Assembly (NCBI GenBank): GCA_030549205.1
Contig: JAUKTV010000002.1
Location: forward strand, 1,922,001-1,986,000
Origin: Apiosordaria backusii
Lineage: Eukaryota; Ascomycota; Sordariomycetes; Sordariales; Lasiosphaeriaceae
Length of the DNA: 64,000 bases
Direction of reading: 5' to 3'
In this document: positions 46,902 to 57,046 of the stretch, piece after piece
Numbering within the stretch: the stretch's first letter is position 1
Layout of the letters: each line of letters begins with the position of its first letter
Notes under the pieces: model-generated
The model's database searches: none
What the model was told of the DNA's origin: nothing
What the model saw: the letters and a program-made list of their open reading frames with translations, nothing else
Position numbers and translations under genes: made by a program

Positions 46902-48417
46902 TCAGTAGTCTTCGTCGTAAGGGGAATGTATCATTTGGCAATGATGGCAGACGAGCTCATCCGGGTCGTAGATGTCCGTTTCTGGGTCCCCGTATTCCTC
47001 GGCAGGAATCGGCGAGCCGGTCGTGCGATCAAACTCGACCCATTTTCGCTCACCGCTATCTCTGGTAAGGGGTACCCGCTTCCAGAGCGTTCGACGCACT
47101 TGCCACTTTCTCTCTGGGGCCCCTTCTTCCTCGGGCACAGCTGGAATCTTCACTGACCCAGTGTGCGTATGATGACCGTGATGAGCACCGATCGAGAGTG
47201 ATGAACTCTTCTTCCTTTTCTGACTCTTCAGGTACTCATCGGCCAGTACCTTCCACGCGCGGATGGCTCTCGGCTCCCATGAAACGTCAGACTGCTTCCG
47301 CAGTCTATTGGAGAGGACGTAGGTAGAGTCCGACTTGAGTAACAGGCCGTCATCCCTCACCAGTCTCGCGAGCTGGCTCGACATGTCAGAACCCCAGTGA
47401 CAGTCCGGAATACCAGTTATCTGAAGTTCCTTCAAGCTCAATGCTAGATCGTGGGCTGCTAAGCTATGCATGCCCGGCCCGCCGGGTGGAGTGAGATAGT
47501 CGGAAGGAAAGTTGACCAAGTCGATTCTCAACGACTCGAGTTCTGGGAAGAGACGAGGACGTGGCTTTGTCTTGTCGTGATGGGGGTCAAAGGGTGGTCG
47601 CAAAACGTCGAGAAAATCGACAACCTGATGCCAGGTGTAGCTACGGAATCCTCGCCGGGCCAGGGTGTCGTCCTGAATGCGGGGAATGATGCGGAGTCTG
47701 AGATAGTGCTGCCTCGGGTTGAAAGTCGGATATGGCGCCCGGTGGTCCCGCTCGAGATCATCATCGTAGTATCTGGCAATGATGCGCATCGTGATATGCT
47801 TCATGTTTTTGCGGTGCTCAAGCCCAACAGTACAAAAGTTCTGTAAGCTTAGGTGATCGGTGAAGACGAACGAGTTGTTCTTCCACAAGAACCGGGTGCC
47901 TTCGGCATGGTAGACTTTGCAGGTGGCGAGAAAGGTGATGGCAATTTGGTCCTTGGATATCTTCCTCTCGTCGGGAGTCAGCACATTTGGGTTGAGCCTT
48001 GACAGTGGGTCGATGATGGGATGGTTGCTGGTGAGAGAGTATTCGAGAATGAGCAACATGATCTCGACTGGTAGACTGGGCAATCGCCGGTCCGACCTCT
48101 CACTGCGCGATGAGCGGCGGGACTTCTTCGCTGCGTCGGTCCAGGTCCCTCGAGAACCGGTAGGGTCAGTGAGGTCAAGTGTCAGTCGACGATCCCAAGA
48201 GATGCCATTTTCCCGAAGCATCTTTTTGAGGCGCAAATTCTCCTCGGCAAGCCGCCTGTTCTCTTGCCGGACAGGGTTGTTGTACCATGCCTCAGCCTGC
48301 TCTTCCTGATCTCGCAGCTCGAAAGGCGGAACGAACTAGGCTACCATCAGTAAAAAAACCCAGCGGGTGAGGGAATTATAAATGAGAACTCACATTTTCC
48401 TGGTCCCAACGATCCAT
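46902..48417 (-). CDS. F-box-like protein with N-terminal leucine-zipper-like segment
   Basis: Two exons: an eight-codon first exon (48394-48417, MDRWDQEN) and 46902-48335 (485 residues in total). The intron is 58 bp (GTGAGT...CCTAG). The join gives MDRWDQENFVPPFELRDQEE, followed by a short coiled coil (VRQENRRLAEENLRLKKMLR). Basic Ser/Arg-rich sequence leads to an F-box-like segment (LPSLPVEIMLLILEYSLTSN) near residue 100. The long remainder is typical of fungal F-box-region proteins, with many Trp/Arg motifs and an acidic C-terminus ending ELVCHHCQMIHSPYDEDY (two Cys, one His). It may be an SCF ubiquitin ligase adaptor, but this is an inference from a weak F-box. An internal non-ATG codon at 48236 is not the start. 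Confidence 0.75.
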
Positions 48418-50222
48418 GATGGCGGGGGACGAGAAGTAAGTTGCTGGATTGATGTTGGTGAAGATGCGCGAAGGAAGAGTTGCGAAGTGATGGGAGAGTG
48501 GTTGTCAAGAAAACCTTTGTGGAACAGAGTGATGGTGGGATGACCGAGTGAATGATGTCGCACACGTTAAATCCCCGCACACCTGGAAGTGAACTGTGGA
48601 AGGTGCGAAATGGAGCAAGCCCAGTGCCGAGGAACAATCAGAGATTCACGGTTGGCTCCGTGAGTGCGCAAGCAGGGCGTTTGAGACAAAGATTAAGACT
48701 GATGGATGGGGGCGCTCCGTTGGTACCCCAGGAGAAAAGGCTGCGAGTCCTCGTACAGATCCGGGGAACTCCGGTGAGTCCCTTCTGGACAGGATGCACA
48801 AGCTGTTGGACTCGGAATCTGAAAGCAACAGGAGTCCGTTGGTTGCTCGCACTCACTTGTCGAGGATGAGGGACAAAGGGGCCGTTCAGTTTTGCGGTTG
48901 GTGCGAGAGAGGTCGAAGCTTACAACGGCCGCAGTCGGATAGCCTCGCCTCAGGGTTAGGGAACAAATGATGGCACAATCAAGATTCAGTAGAATTCCCA
49001 TGGCCTTTTCACGATAGGCAGGGAGGGATATTGATGGAAAAGGGAAAGACGACGACGGTGAGTTCGGGTGGAGGGACCAGCAATCGGAACTTGAGGCACA
49101 AGCAGTCTGTGGGGACAAGCTATGCTATACCTCCACATCCACCCCACCTTTCTCACCTGCACTTAAAGTTTTAATCAACTGTCAGATTCCGCTTTGGGAA
49201 GCTACGAAGCAACATGAGTGTCAGCTGTCCTCCATCGGCGCAGTGGAACAAGGAGCATCATATTCTCACGGGTTAGTGAGCATTACTGACCAATATACGA
49301 AAGGCCAGATCTCAAATGATACGAAGAATATATATGAGGTAGGGGGAATCGGAATGTGGCTTGCTTCGGGTTGTGGAACCTCAAGAGACCTTGATGAAGT
49401 GCCTCAAGATCGAGAGACGTTCGAGGTTTTGATGCTGTCTCTGGGGTAGAGGTGAGTCAAGATGTGGGGAGAAATGCATATATAAGCATCTCCCGACCCA
49501 ATGGGTGGTGATGAGTATTTGAGTTCAACGTCGAATTGGACGGCGCCGTCAGTATCGGGTGTTTCAAACCAACTTCCCCATTCAGCCAGTCTCATCCTTA
49601 GCCATCCAATGACGTGTATTGAAGATTCGGGTGTCTCATAGCATGTGAGATTCTTTTTTTCAGCGGCGCCGGTGTTGTTCAGCTACACGTCACCGCAGAC
49701 ATTGGGTTTAGATTCATGACCACTCCTACAATTCTTCACAACTTCATTTCAGGTTACTCATTATTGAAATGACATTTTGAGGAGTCAATCGGAAAACAAA
49801 CAGTCAGCTCAAGCTGTTCGTATTTGGCCACTCCTCGACCCCAAGCTGCAAAGAGCTAAGCTAAGCTGCCCCTCACCGCGCAGAGCTGAGGATCAGACTG
49901 ACGTCAACGACCCTTTGTGCTGCGGCATACTCCGATTCCTCCGCCGATTCGAACGGCCGAGCCTTCCCCCATATATCACAGAACGATCTTTCGATGACGC
50001 GGTGGAATTCAGGCACCTTGCGCTTTTGGGGTCCACGGGGTTCCCTTACATCATGGCTTCAGGCGAGCCATATAGCAACGCCAATCCCAGACCAGCTCCC
50101 CTTTTTACACAAAACACCACCATAACAACTCTCACAGCTTGCTTTTGACCATCACAAGCTTCAAAGTTAACACACAAAACACATCACATCACAACCACCG
50201 AACATATCACAACACCGCCATC
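48418..50222. other. Intergenic between the F-box-like gene and bli-3
   Basis: About 1.8 kb with no gene I can support. Frames at 48596-48970 (plus, begins at GTG) and 48693-49118 (minus) overlap each other and show no motif. The right part is the bli-3 promoter and a C/A-rich leader (50110-50222, ACACAAAACACATCACATCA). Confidence 0.45.
49984..49996 (+). promoter_or_regulatory. Possible White Collar light-response element
   Basis: CGATCTTTCGATG lies 227 bp upstream of the bli-3 start codon. It contains paired GATC and CGAT cores, close to the Neurospora light-response consensus (GATNC and CGATN). Position and gene identity both fit; binding is inferred. Confidence 0.45.
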
Positions 50223-50900
50223 ATGTCCCAAGGATTCTCCAACACCTCCGGCGTTAAGCACCCCGACCCCTACAAGGAGGCCAACCTGGACACCCAGGTC
50301 TCGGTGCAAGACAAGCTCGACGACCTCAGCAAATTCATGGATGCCTCCAAGTTCTGCATGATGACCACTGTCAACCCCAAGACCCATCAGTTGGTCTCCA
50401 GATGCATGGCCCTCGCAGGCCAGGTAAGCTACCCCTGTCATGTTCCTCAAATGCTCCTCTGACCATCCCTTTTCTTTCAGGAAAACGGCGGCCTCGACCT
50501 CCTCTTCCACACCAACACGGAGTCCGGCAAGACCGACGACCTCGCCGCCGACACACACATCAACGTCGGCTTCCTCAACAACTCCGGCGAGTGGGCCTCC
50601 ATCAGCGGAACCACCGATATCATCACCGATCGGGACCTCGTCAAGAAGTACTACAAGTCCCACCTCAAGGCCTGGGTGGGAGACTTGGGTGACGGAGTCC
50701 ACGATGGGTCTGCCAATGACCCCAGAATCGGCATCATTCGCGTCAAGATGGCCACCGCCCACTATTCCATTTCGCACAAGAACATTGCTAGCAGACTGAC
50801 CGAGGTTGCCAAGGGGGTGGTGACTGGCGACACGGCGGTGGTAAACAAGCTGCGGGAGATCAGTGAGGAGGAAGTTCAGAAGCTCAGGTTGACTCACTAG
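50223..50900 (+). CDS. bli-3: Bli-3, blue-light-inducible FMN-binding split-barrel protein
   Basis: Two exons, 50223-50423 and 50481-50900 (206 residues). The intron is GTAAGC...TTCAG, 57 bp, with CTGAC as branch. The protein starts MSQGFSNTSGVKHPDPYKEA. It has the pyridoxamine-phosphate-oxidase-like split-barrel (KFCMMTTVNPKTHQLVSRCM, LDLLFHTNTESGKTDDLAAD, INVGFLN, EWASISGTTDI, then WVGDLGDG). The Neurospora bli-3 gene is a classical early light-induced transcript; the biochemical role is not settled and is presumably FMN-dependent. It lies tail to tail with DPH5 (123 bp between stops). A candidate light-response element is upstream. Confidence 0.9.
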
Positions 50901-51022
50901 ATCATTGTCTGACCGGGGAAGACAGGATGGAGAGTGTATTCATAGTTTCAAGACAGTGAACAGGCGTCATACCGGGGAGCTAGCATAATTTGAGCATAGC
51001 CAAATTGATTTTTTTTAGATGC

Positions 51023-51886
51023 TTAATGCTTTCCCTCATAATCGGCCTTCCATATCCTGTCCCAGTTCTCCTTGTTGACTGCAAATTCCCTGACATATTC
51101 ATGCTCCAGTTCGTGTGTCCTCCTGCCTAGCAGCACCATACTGTGAAGCGGCCCTCCCAAGAGCTCGTCCGTATCGCAAAGCTCCTTCAACGTCCCCGCG
51201 ACGAATTTCTCTGTCTTGCCTCCTACCCTCGCCGCGCCAATAGCGAGACTATCCGGCCCGTAAACACCCTCCTTCTTCTCCTCCTCAATCTCGAGCATCT
51301 GACTGGCGCAAGTCCCCACAGTCATATACCTAGGCGGCTCGTAGATCTTCCTCCCCCTCGCCATATTCTCCAAGCTCTGCTCCTTGACCTTGATATCCAA
51401 CAGCACCAGCGTATGCAGCCCAATCTGCCTATTCTCCTTGATCCGATCATAAAAGCTCGCCGGTCGCCAGTTGTCCAGGAAGAAAACCATTGATACCGTC
51501 TGGCCGAAATTATACAACTGCAACCCGGCCGCGCCAATGCCGGACATGATGGACGCGTTGGGGACGGTCCGCACGGGGATCCCGAGCTCCCTCGCGCGGA
51601 GGACGAGGTCGGTGTGCGTGGTTGCGCCGAAGGGGTCGCCGACGACGCAAAAGGCGACGTCTTCTTTGTCGGCGTCGCGGAGGATCTCGTCCGAGTTGGA
51701 CTCGACCATTTCGCGGTCGGCGATGGAGATGGGGCGGCCGTAGTAGGATTCTAGGGTGGCTTGGTCGACGAGGAGGATGGAGGTGTAGGCTTCTAGGTAG
51801 ACGCGGGAGGCGGACTTGACGACGGAGAGGCCTTTGACGGTTATGTCTGTTTCGTCGGAGAGGCCGAGGCCTACTAGGTAGAGCAT
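51023..51886 (-). CDS. DPH5: Diphthine methyl ester synthase
   Basis: A 287-residue intronless frame with the SAM-dependent tetrapyrrole-methylase fold: MLYLVGLGLSDETDITVKGL, VYLEAYTSILL, the SAM loop VVGDPFGATTHTDL, PNASIMSGIGAAGLQLYNFG, then GLHTLVLLDIKVKEQSLENM and LAIGAARVGG. The order and length match yeast Dph5 (300 residues). The enzyme methylates the modified histidine of eEF2 during diphthamide synthesis in the cytosol. The ATG at 51884-51886 gives the family's usual N-terminus. The gene is divergent from SNU23, with 433 bp between the starts. Confidence 0.96.
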   Translation of the reverse strand: MLYLVGLGLSDETDITVKGLSVVKSASRVYLEAYTSILLVDQATLESYYGRPISIADREMVESNSDEILRDADKEDVAFCVVGDPFGATTHTDLVLRARELGIPVRTVPNASIMSGIGAAGLQLYNFGQTVSMVFFLDNWRPASFYDRIKENRQIGLHTLVLLDIKVKEQSLENMARGRKIYEPPRYMTVGTCASQMLEIEEEKKEGVYGPDSLAIGAARVGGKTEKFVAGTLKELCDTDELLGGPLHSMVLLGRRTHELEHEYVREFAVNKENWDRIWKADYEGKH

Positions 51887-52319
51887 TTTGGCGGTTTGGC
51901 GGGGGGGGAGGGGGGAGGGGGGAGGGGTGGTGCTGGAGGTGAGGGAGGTGGTGATGGGAGAGAAGCTTGGTTGGGGAGGGAAAAGATGGGATGTTTTTTT
52001 GATGGATGGAGGGTTTGAGTGGTACGTTGGTTTAGGCGAGAGATACGTGAGGGGGGAGGTACTGCGCTATTAGTTTGTCTACCCCGCCAAAGCTGCCCCT
52101 CCAAAATTTCCAAGGACAAGCTTTCCAGTGCTTTACCCCTGTCAGTGGCTGTCCGCTCTTCACCGTGCGCATCAATCGCCAATTCTCGTCGCGGGTGCGT
52201 GTTCAACTTTCAACACTGCCATCATCAATTCTCTAACAAGCGCACCACGACACTCCCCTTCCAACCCGAATTATACCTATCCCACATCACTCAAGAGTCG
52301 ATCAGAAACAACCGCCAAA
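51887..52319. promoter_or_regulatory. Bidirectional promoter between DPH5 and SNU23
   Basis: 433 bp between two divergent housekeeping starts. On the DPH5 side is a purine-rich block on the plus strand (GGGGGGAGGGGGGAGGGG, about 51900-51925), that is a pyrimidine tract in DPH5 sense. On the SNU23 side are C/A-rich leader sequences. No TATA box is clear. Confidence 0.45.
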
Positions 52320-53030
52320 ATGTCTAACAAAGGCTCCGCCTACGGCCAAGCAGCCGGCGATACTGACTTTCGCAAAAAGTACGACCTCGACGAGTACGCC
52401 GCCAAAGCCGCCGCCCGCGAAGCCGCCGAAAAGGAAGAGCGCAAAGCACGATGGGAGGCGAAAATGGCAGGGAAGAAATACTACAAGCCCATGGACGGCA
52501 CCGAGACCCTCACAACCGCGCGCAATGCCACGCAAGATTTCTCAAAAATGGTCGGCACGACCTCTCTTGTGCCGGCCGGCGCAGGGGTAGGGAAACGTGG
52601 GAGGGGAGCAGGGTTTTACTGTGAGGCTTGCGACTTGACGTTCAAAGACAATCTACAATGGCTCGAGCACACCAACAGCATGCAGCATCAGCGCAATGTT
52701 GGTGCCACGGGTCAGGTGAAGAAGGCGACGGCTGAGGAGGTACATGCTAGGATTGAGGCACTGTGGCAAAGGCAGCAGGAGTTGAAGAGGGAGCAGGTTA
52801 TTACTCTGCAGGAGAGGTTGGAGGTTAGGAAGGAGGAGGAGGAGAAGGAGAGGGAGGAGAAGAGGAGGAAGAGGAAGGAGGCGGAGGAGAAGAAGAGGTT
52901 GGAGAAGGAGGCTGCGCTCAAGGCGAAGACGGATTATGGGGAGGATGTGAGGATTGAGGGGGAGCATGATGAGGATGATATGATGGCTGCTATGGGGTTT
53001 ACTGGGTTTGGGACGACCACGAAGAAGTGA
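52320..53030 (+). CDS. SNU23: U4/U6.U5 tri-snRNP zinc-finger protein Snu23 (ZMAT2 homologue)
   Basis: A 236-residue intronless frame. I chose the ATG at 52320 (MSNKGSAYGQAAGDTDFRKK); the frame extends upstream only through leader sequence. The N-terminal FRKKYDLDEYAAKAAAREAA block is characteristic of Snu23/ZMAT2. A matrin-type C2H2 finger FYCEACDLTFKDNLQWLEH follows (Cys101, Cys104, His117, His123). Then comes a long charged helix (about 150-215) and an acidic end. Snu23 acts in the spliceosomal B complex at 5' splice-site handover. Confidence 0.93.
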   Translation: MSNKGSAYGQAAGDTDFRKKYDLDEYAAKAAAREAAEKEERKARWEAKMAGKKYYKPMDGTETLTTARNATQDFSKMVGTTSLVPAGAGVGKRGRGAGFYCEACDLTFKDNLQWLEHTNSMQHQRNVGATGQVKKATAEEVHARIEALWQRQQELKREQVITLQERLEVRKEEEEKEREEKRRKRKEAEEKKRLEKEAALKAKTDYGEDVRIEGEHDEDDMMAAMGFTGFGTTTKK

Positions 53031-53632
53031 TCGCTTTCTTGGGGAATTCTTTGATTCTGTCTTGCAAAAAATTGGTTGGGCAAAAGGTACCATATGCATG
53101 TCGCGGCGTTTGGAGTTTAATTGGGATATTTTTTTGGGAGCTAGTGGGCAGCGACAGGCAAACAGAAACAAGCGCGCATAGCGTTCCAGAAATTGATAAT
53201 ATTGGATACCAGGGTTAAAGATATGCCTGAGTTCTTGGAAGCAAAGAGTCAGGAGGACCAATCCCGTGATATCGGATCAAAGATAGCTACAGGGACCCCT
53301 GCCGCCGTCTGGGGGTGCCGATTCGGGAGGCGGGGAACCTCCCGCTTTGATCCCGCTTTGATCCCGCTGCTGCAAGAATCCTGTGGATCCATGTCATCGT
53401 CTTTACCGCGGACAAACACCCACGCAGCGTCCTTGCGATCGCACGAAAGCACCCAGCCGTTGGTAAAATCAGCTCTGGCCCTAGAATAACAACTCAATTC
53501 AAGTTCAACTTCTCCCCATACGCATTCTCCGTCCTCAAACTAGAACGAACACCTTTCCGAACCCCGCCAAAGCTATCCAGCTGGCCTCGAGCACACGACA
53601 CAACCACCACGTCTCGACGATCACCACCCACC
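53031..53632. other. Intergenic, 5' of the UBC7-type gene
   Basis: No gene seen. A short tandem TTTGATCCCGC unit occurs twice at about 53344-53366. The last 130 bases are C/A-rich leader. Confidence 0.4.
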
Positions 53633-54253
53633 ATGTCGAGCTCCTCCGTCTCCTCAGCGGCAGCAGCCTCCCTCCTAAAACGCCAGCTTAAGCAAATGCA
53701 AACCGACAAAGACATCCCCGGCATCTCGTGCGGCCTCGTCTCCGACAGCAACATTTTCGAGTGGGAGGTCATGCTGATGATCAGTGACGAGTGTAAATAC
53801 TACGGCGGTATGTCTCCCTTCCCCTTCCCCTCCCCGCCCCAATCATCTCTCTTCAACATCCAACTAACATCTGTTTCTGTACAAACAGGAGGCAACTTCC
53901 GCGCAATCCTCACCTTCCCCCACACCTACCCCCTCATGCCCCCCAGGCTCGTCTTCCAGACGCCCATCCCTTTCCACCCAAACATCTACCCCGACGGGAG
54001 GCTCTGCATCTCCATCTTGCACCCCCCAGAAGAAGATATTAGTGGATATGAACAAGCGAGCGAGAGGTGGAGCCCGGTGCAGAGCCCAGAGTCGATTTTG
54101 CTCAGTGTGATTAGCTTGTTTGAGGACCCGAACGACGAGAGCCCGGCGAATTTGGACGCGGCGGTGCTGCTGAGGGAGGAGAGGGAGGGGAAGTCGAAGG
54201 AGTTTAGGAAGAGGGTTCGGAAGTGTGTGAGGGAGAGTTTGGGGGAGGATTGA
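53633..54253 (+). CDS. UBC7/UBE2G-type ubiquitin-conjugating enzyme E2
   Basis: Two exons, 53633-53807 and 53889-54253 (179 residues). The 81-bp intron (GTATGT...AACAG, branch CTAAC) is a multiple of three and has no stop, so its retention would add 27 residues in frame. Splicing gives the expected CKYYGGGNFRAILTFPHTYP. The E2 core has FHPNIYPDGRLCISILHPPE with catalytic Cys98. It is followed by the acidic insertion (EEDISGYEQASERWSPVQSP) that marks the UBC7/UBE2G/Cdc34 group, then DPNDESPANLDAA. UBC7 enzymes serve ER-associated degradation; UBE2G1 and UBE2G2 types cannot be told apart with certainty here. Convergent with ALG1. Confidence 0.9.
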   Translation: MSSSSVSSAAAASLLKRQLKQMQTDKDIPGISCGLVSDSNIFEWEVMLMISDECKYYGGMSPFPFPSPPQSSLFNIQLTSVSVQTGGNFRAILTFPHTYPLMPPRLVFQTPIPFHPNIYPDGRLCISILHPPEEDISGYEQASERWSPVQSPESILLSVISLFEDPNDESPANLDAAVLLREEREGKSKEFRKRVRKCVRESLGED

Positions 54254-54489
54254 GTGGGAGAGAAAAGGTTGGGTTGGGATGGGTTGGCGTTTGGGATAGG
54301 AAATCAGCGGGATGGACGGCATGGCATGGCATGGTAATATTGACTGGTAACTTACAGTCTGGAGGGCTGGAAAATAGCGGAAGAAGTGGGTTAGTTTTAC
54401 AATTGTGAACCACTGCTTAACACGAGACATGTCATATCGAGACATTGAAAGAGCGCCGGGTAACCATCATAAATACACTCCTCCCAACA

Positions 54490-55910
54490 CTATGCTGAAG
54501 AAGCCTCAGCAACAAACCCCATCAACCTCCCCACTGTCCCATCCCACTCCTCATCCCACCTCCTGCTCCCTTCCTGTACTGCCCCCTTTTTCAAGGCCCC
54601 CAACTCTCTCTCCCCATCTGGGCTCAACAGCCCCCCCAATATCCCCGCCAACTCCTCTTGCGTCTCAAACCCCTTCCCATTCACGCCTTCCTTGACCAGC
54701 TCCCCAAAACTTTCATACCCGCTATACGCCACCACCGGCAGCCCAGCCCCAAACATGTCAACCACCTTCATCGGCAGGTCCACACCGGAGGAGCTCATGT
54801 GCAAGCATATCCCCAGATCTGCACACGCCAGTAATTTGGCGTAGTCTTCAAACGGTAAAAACGCCGTTACTATCCTCACATTGGGGAGTTTGCCAGCCTT
54901 GGTAAGAGACGAGATCTGATCGAGGTAGTACTGCTTCTGCGGTCCCTTCCCCGTTATGACTGCCAATACTGGGACGGAATTTGGTCGGGCGGCGTAAAGA
55001 GTAAGAGCGGAAAGCAAAAGCGAAAAGTCCTCGTCTGGTGTCCAGGATGTACTTGATATCAATAGCTTGGTTGATCCACCTAGTAAACTGGGGAGATATG
55101 ACTTCTCCGTATCAGGAAGTACCCTCTCTAGAACCCCCCTCCGGGACTCAGCGTCGAGAATAGGCTGAAAAATACCCGCCGGCCGGTCGTGAACTGCTAT
55201 CATTGGTTTGTTGTCTGGGATACCGTATGGTGGACGGCGGAGCTGGCGAGCCATGGCGTGGGTGACGGTGAGATGGTGGGACCCCAATCTGCCGAGGTAG
55301 GTCTCGTAGATTTTGGAGATCTTGACAAAGGGGTGGGAGGGGCCTTTGGTGGAGGAGAGGATGGTCCAGCCGTAGTTGTGCCAGTCGATGATGAGGTGCG
55401 AGTTGCGGAGGGTGCAGGCTAGGCGGGCGATGAGGAGGGTGGGGATGGAGGGGGGGTTTTGGACTAGGAGCCAGGCGGAGGGGGGGAGGACATAAAGGAG
55501 GAGGTGGGTTAGGTGGAGGGTTTGGAAGAGGACTTTTATGGGGGCGAAGAGGAGGAAGGGGACGGAGGGGGGGCGGGAAGGCGGGGTGGGGAGGGGGATG
55601 AGGGTTATGTTTGGGCTGGTGAGGATGGAGGGGTGGGGGGAGGTTTCTGGGGGGGTGTTAGTGAGTGAGTGAGGAGTTGGGGGTGAGTGGGAAAAGGCAT
55701 ACCGAGATATCCGATGAGATTCACTTTTCCTCCATGTTTGGCTATGCTTAAGGCGTGGTATGTCATGCGTGGACTTCTACCGATGTCGCCCAGGACGAGA
55801 ATATGAACTGGCACTCCTTTGCCTGAGGTGTGTCCTGAGTATCTTGAAGGTCGTAGGACGATATAGGCTATTAATAAGCCCAACAACACTAGGCTGATGA
55901 GCCCTACCAT
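54490..55910 (-). CDS. ALG1: Chitobiosyldiphosphodolichol beta-1,4-mannosyltransferase
   Basis: Two exons, 55703-55910 and 54490-55646 (454 residues). The intron is 56 bp (GTATGC...CCCAG, branch ACTAAC). The N-terminus MVGLISLVLLGLLIAYIVLR is the ER membrane anchor. GT-B fold motifs follow: VLVLGDIGRSPRMTYHALSI and GYLG-ETSPHP at the splice, LIIDWHNYGWTILSSTKG, AVHDRPAGIF, LLISSTSWTPDEDF, ITGKGPQKQYY and the donor site SSSGVDLPMKVVDMFGAGLP. Alg1 adds the first mannose to the dolichol-linked oligosaccharide on the cytosolic ER face, an essential N-glycosylation step. The length is close to yeast Alg1 (449). Confidence 0.95.
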
Positions 55911-57046
55911 GTTTGCGGTGTTGGCGTATGTGAGCCGTTGAGTTTATCAGAGTTAGATCACTTCAGCCAACTGATGGCCAATCGAGATTAAGGACAAGTG
56001 GCATCCGTCCGTCTCTCAAGAGTTGAGCCAACTTCAGCCAACCCAACTCTCAAGTCTTCAAACAACACGCTGGGCACTGACAGGTGCAACTATCGACGTT
56101 GAACACTCAGCCTCGTGATGCCACCGTTGTCCCAAGCATCAGCCCTGCGTTAATAAGCTTAATTAGGAAGCTGAAATGGAGTGTGGTTGAAGGTGTTAGT
56201 GATAGGTCATGAATGTGAGGCTTCATTAACGCAGATTATCTGGGTGGGATGGTCGCCGTCTGGGCTGCAGCACGTCGCATTGGCGGGGCCAGGGGTCAAC
56301 ACGTTCCCAGCCCACTCCACCAATCACAGCCCGCGATCAACATGGACCTTGATAGCCATCCCCACCAGCCCAAGCCCGGCTCAGGGGTCGAAAAGGGAAG
56401 GCGAGGGACAGGGAACGGAAGGTGGAGGGACGCTGGTCTGGGGCAAGTCTGGGGCAGCAACAGCACGACATTCACCGTCTGGAAACACATCAAAAGTCGG
56501 GACGTCTCATCCATCTCTCTCTCAGCCCTCGCCGCACCCCGACATATTGACATCTCCCCTCTCCCAACGGCGTGTGAAACCAGCGCGGCACCGTGTTGGT
56601 CCTGTCCAGTGCCGTTCGTTTGTTGACCGCGGATACCAACAGCGACCATCGATAAGTGCATGTCTCAGCACCAATAAACCAAAATCCGTTGCGATTGCGG
56701 GTCTCGAGACGTCCCACGACATCATCGGTGGCTGCCCCTCGGAGTGAGTTGATGCATTGTCTTGCTTTTTGGACACCCTGAGTTAAATGAATATTCTTGT
56801 TGACCGCCAAGGATCAGCTCCACGTTGATTCAGGAGCGACGCCTGATCGAGATTTCCGCCTGACGAGCGACTTTCCCATCCATCGAGTTTGCCATCCATC
56901 GCGATTAAAAACCGTTGCAGCCCCGGCGCAACCCCTCGGCACGACTCCGACAACGACCACATGTCCGTCAAAAGATAGCATCAGGGGCTATTCACGCTCC
57001 TCTTACCTTAATCAGAGTCACACAATTCTCTCCGACATATCTTGCC
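55911..57046. other. Divergent intergenic region between ALG1 and the zinc transporter gene
   Basis: About 1.1 kb with no gene supported. Short frames on both strands (for example plus 56181-56747) have low-complexity composition and no motif. Confidence 0.4.

Noticed and set aside
48596..49118. Overlapping frames of 124 and 141 codons as genes
   Set aside because: They overlap on opposite strands; the plus one begins at GTG, neither shows a domain, and they lie in promoter-like DNA.
38993..50900. A light-signalling gene cluster (RGS-LOV plus bli-3)
   Set aside because: The genes are about 9 kb apart, with unrelated mannosidase and F-box-like genes between; neighbourhood is probably chance.
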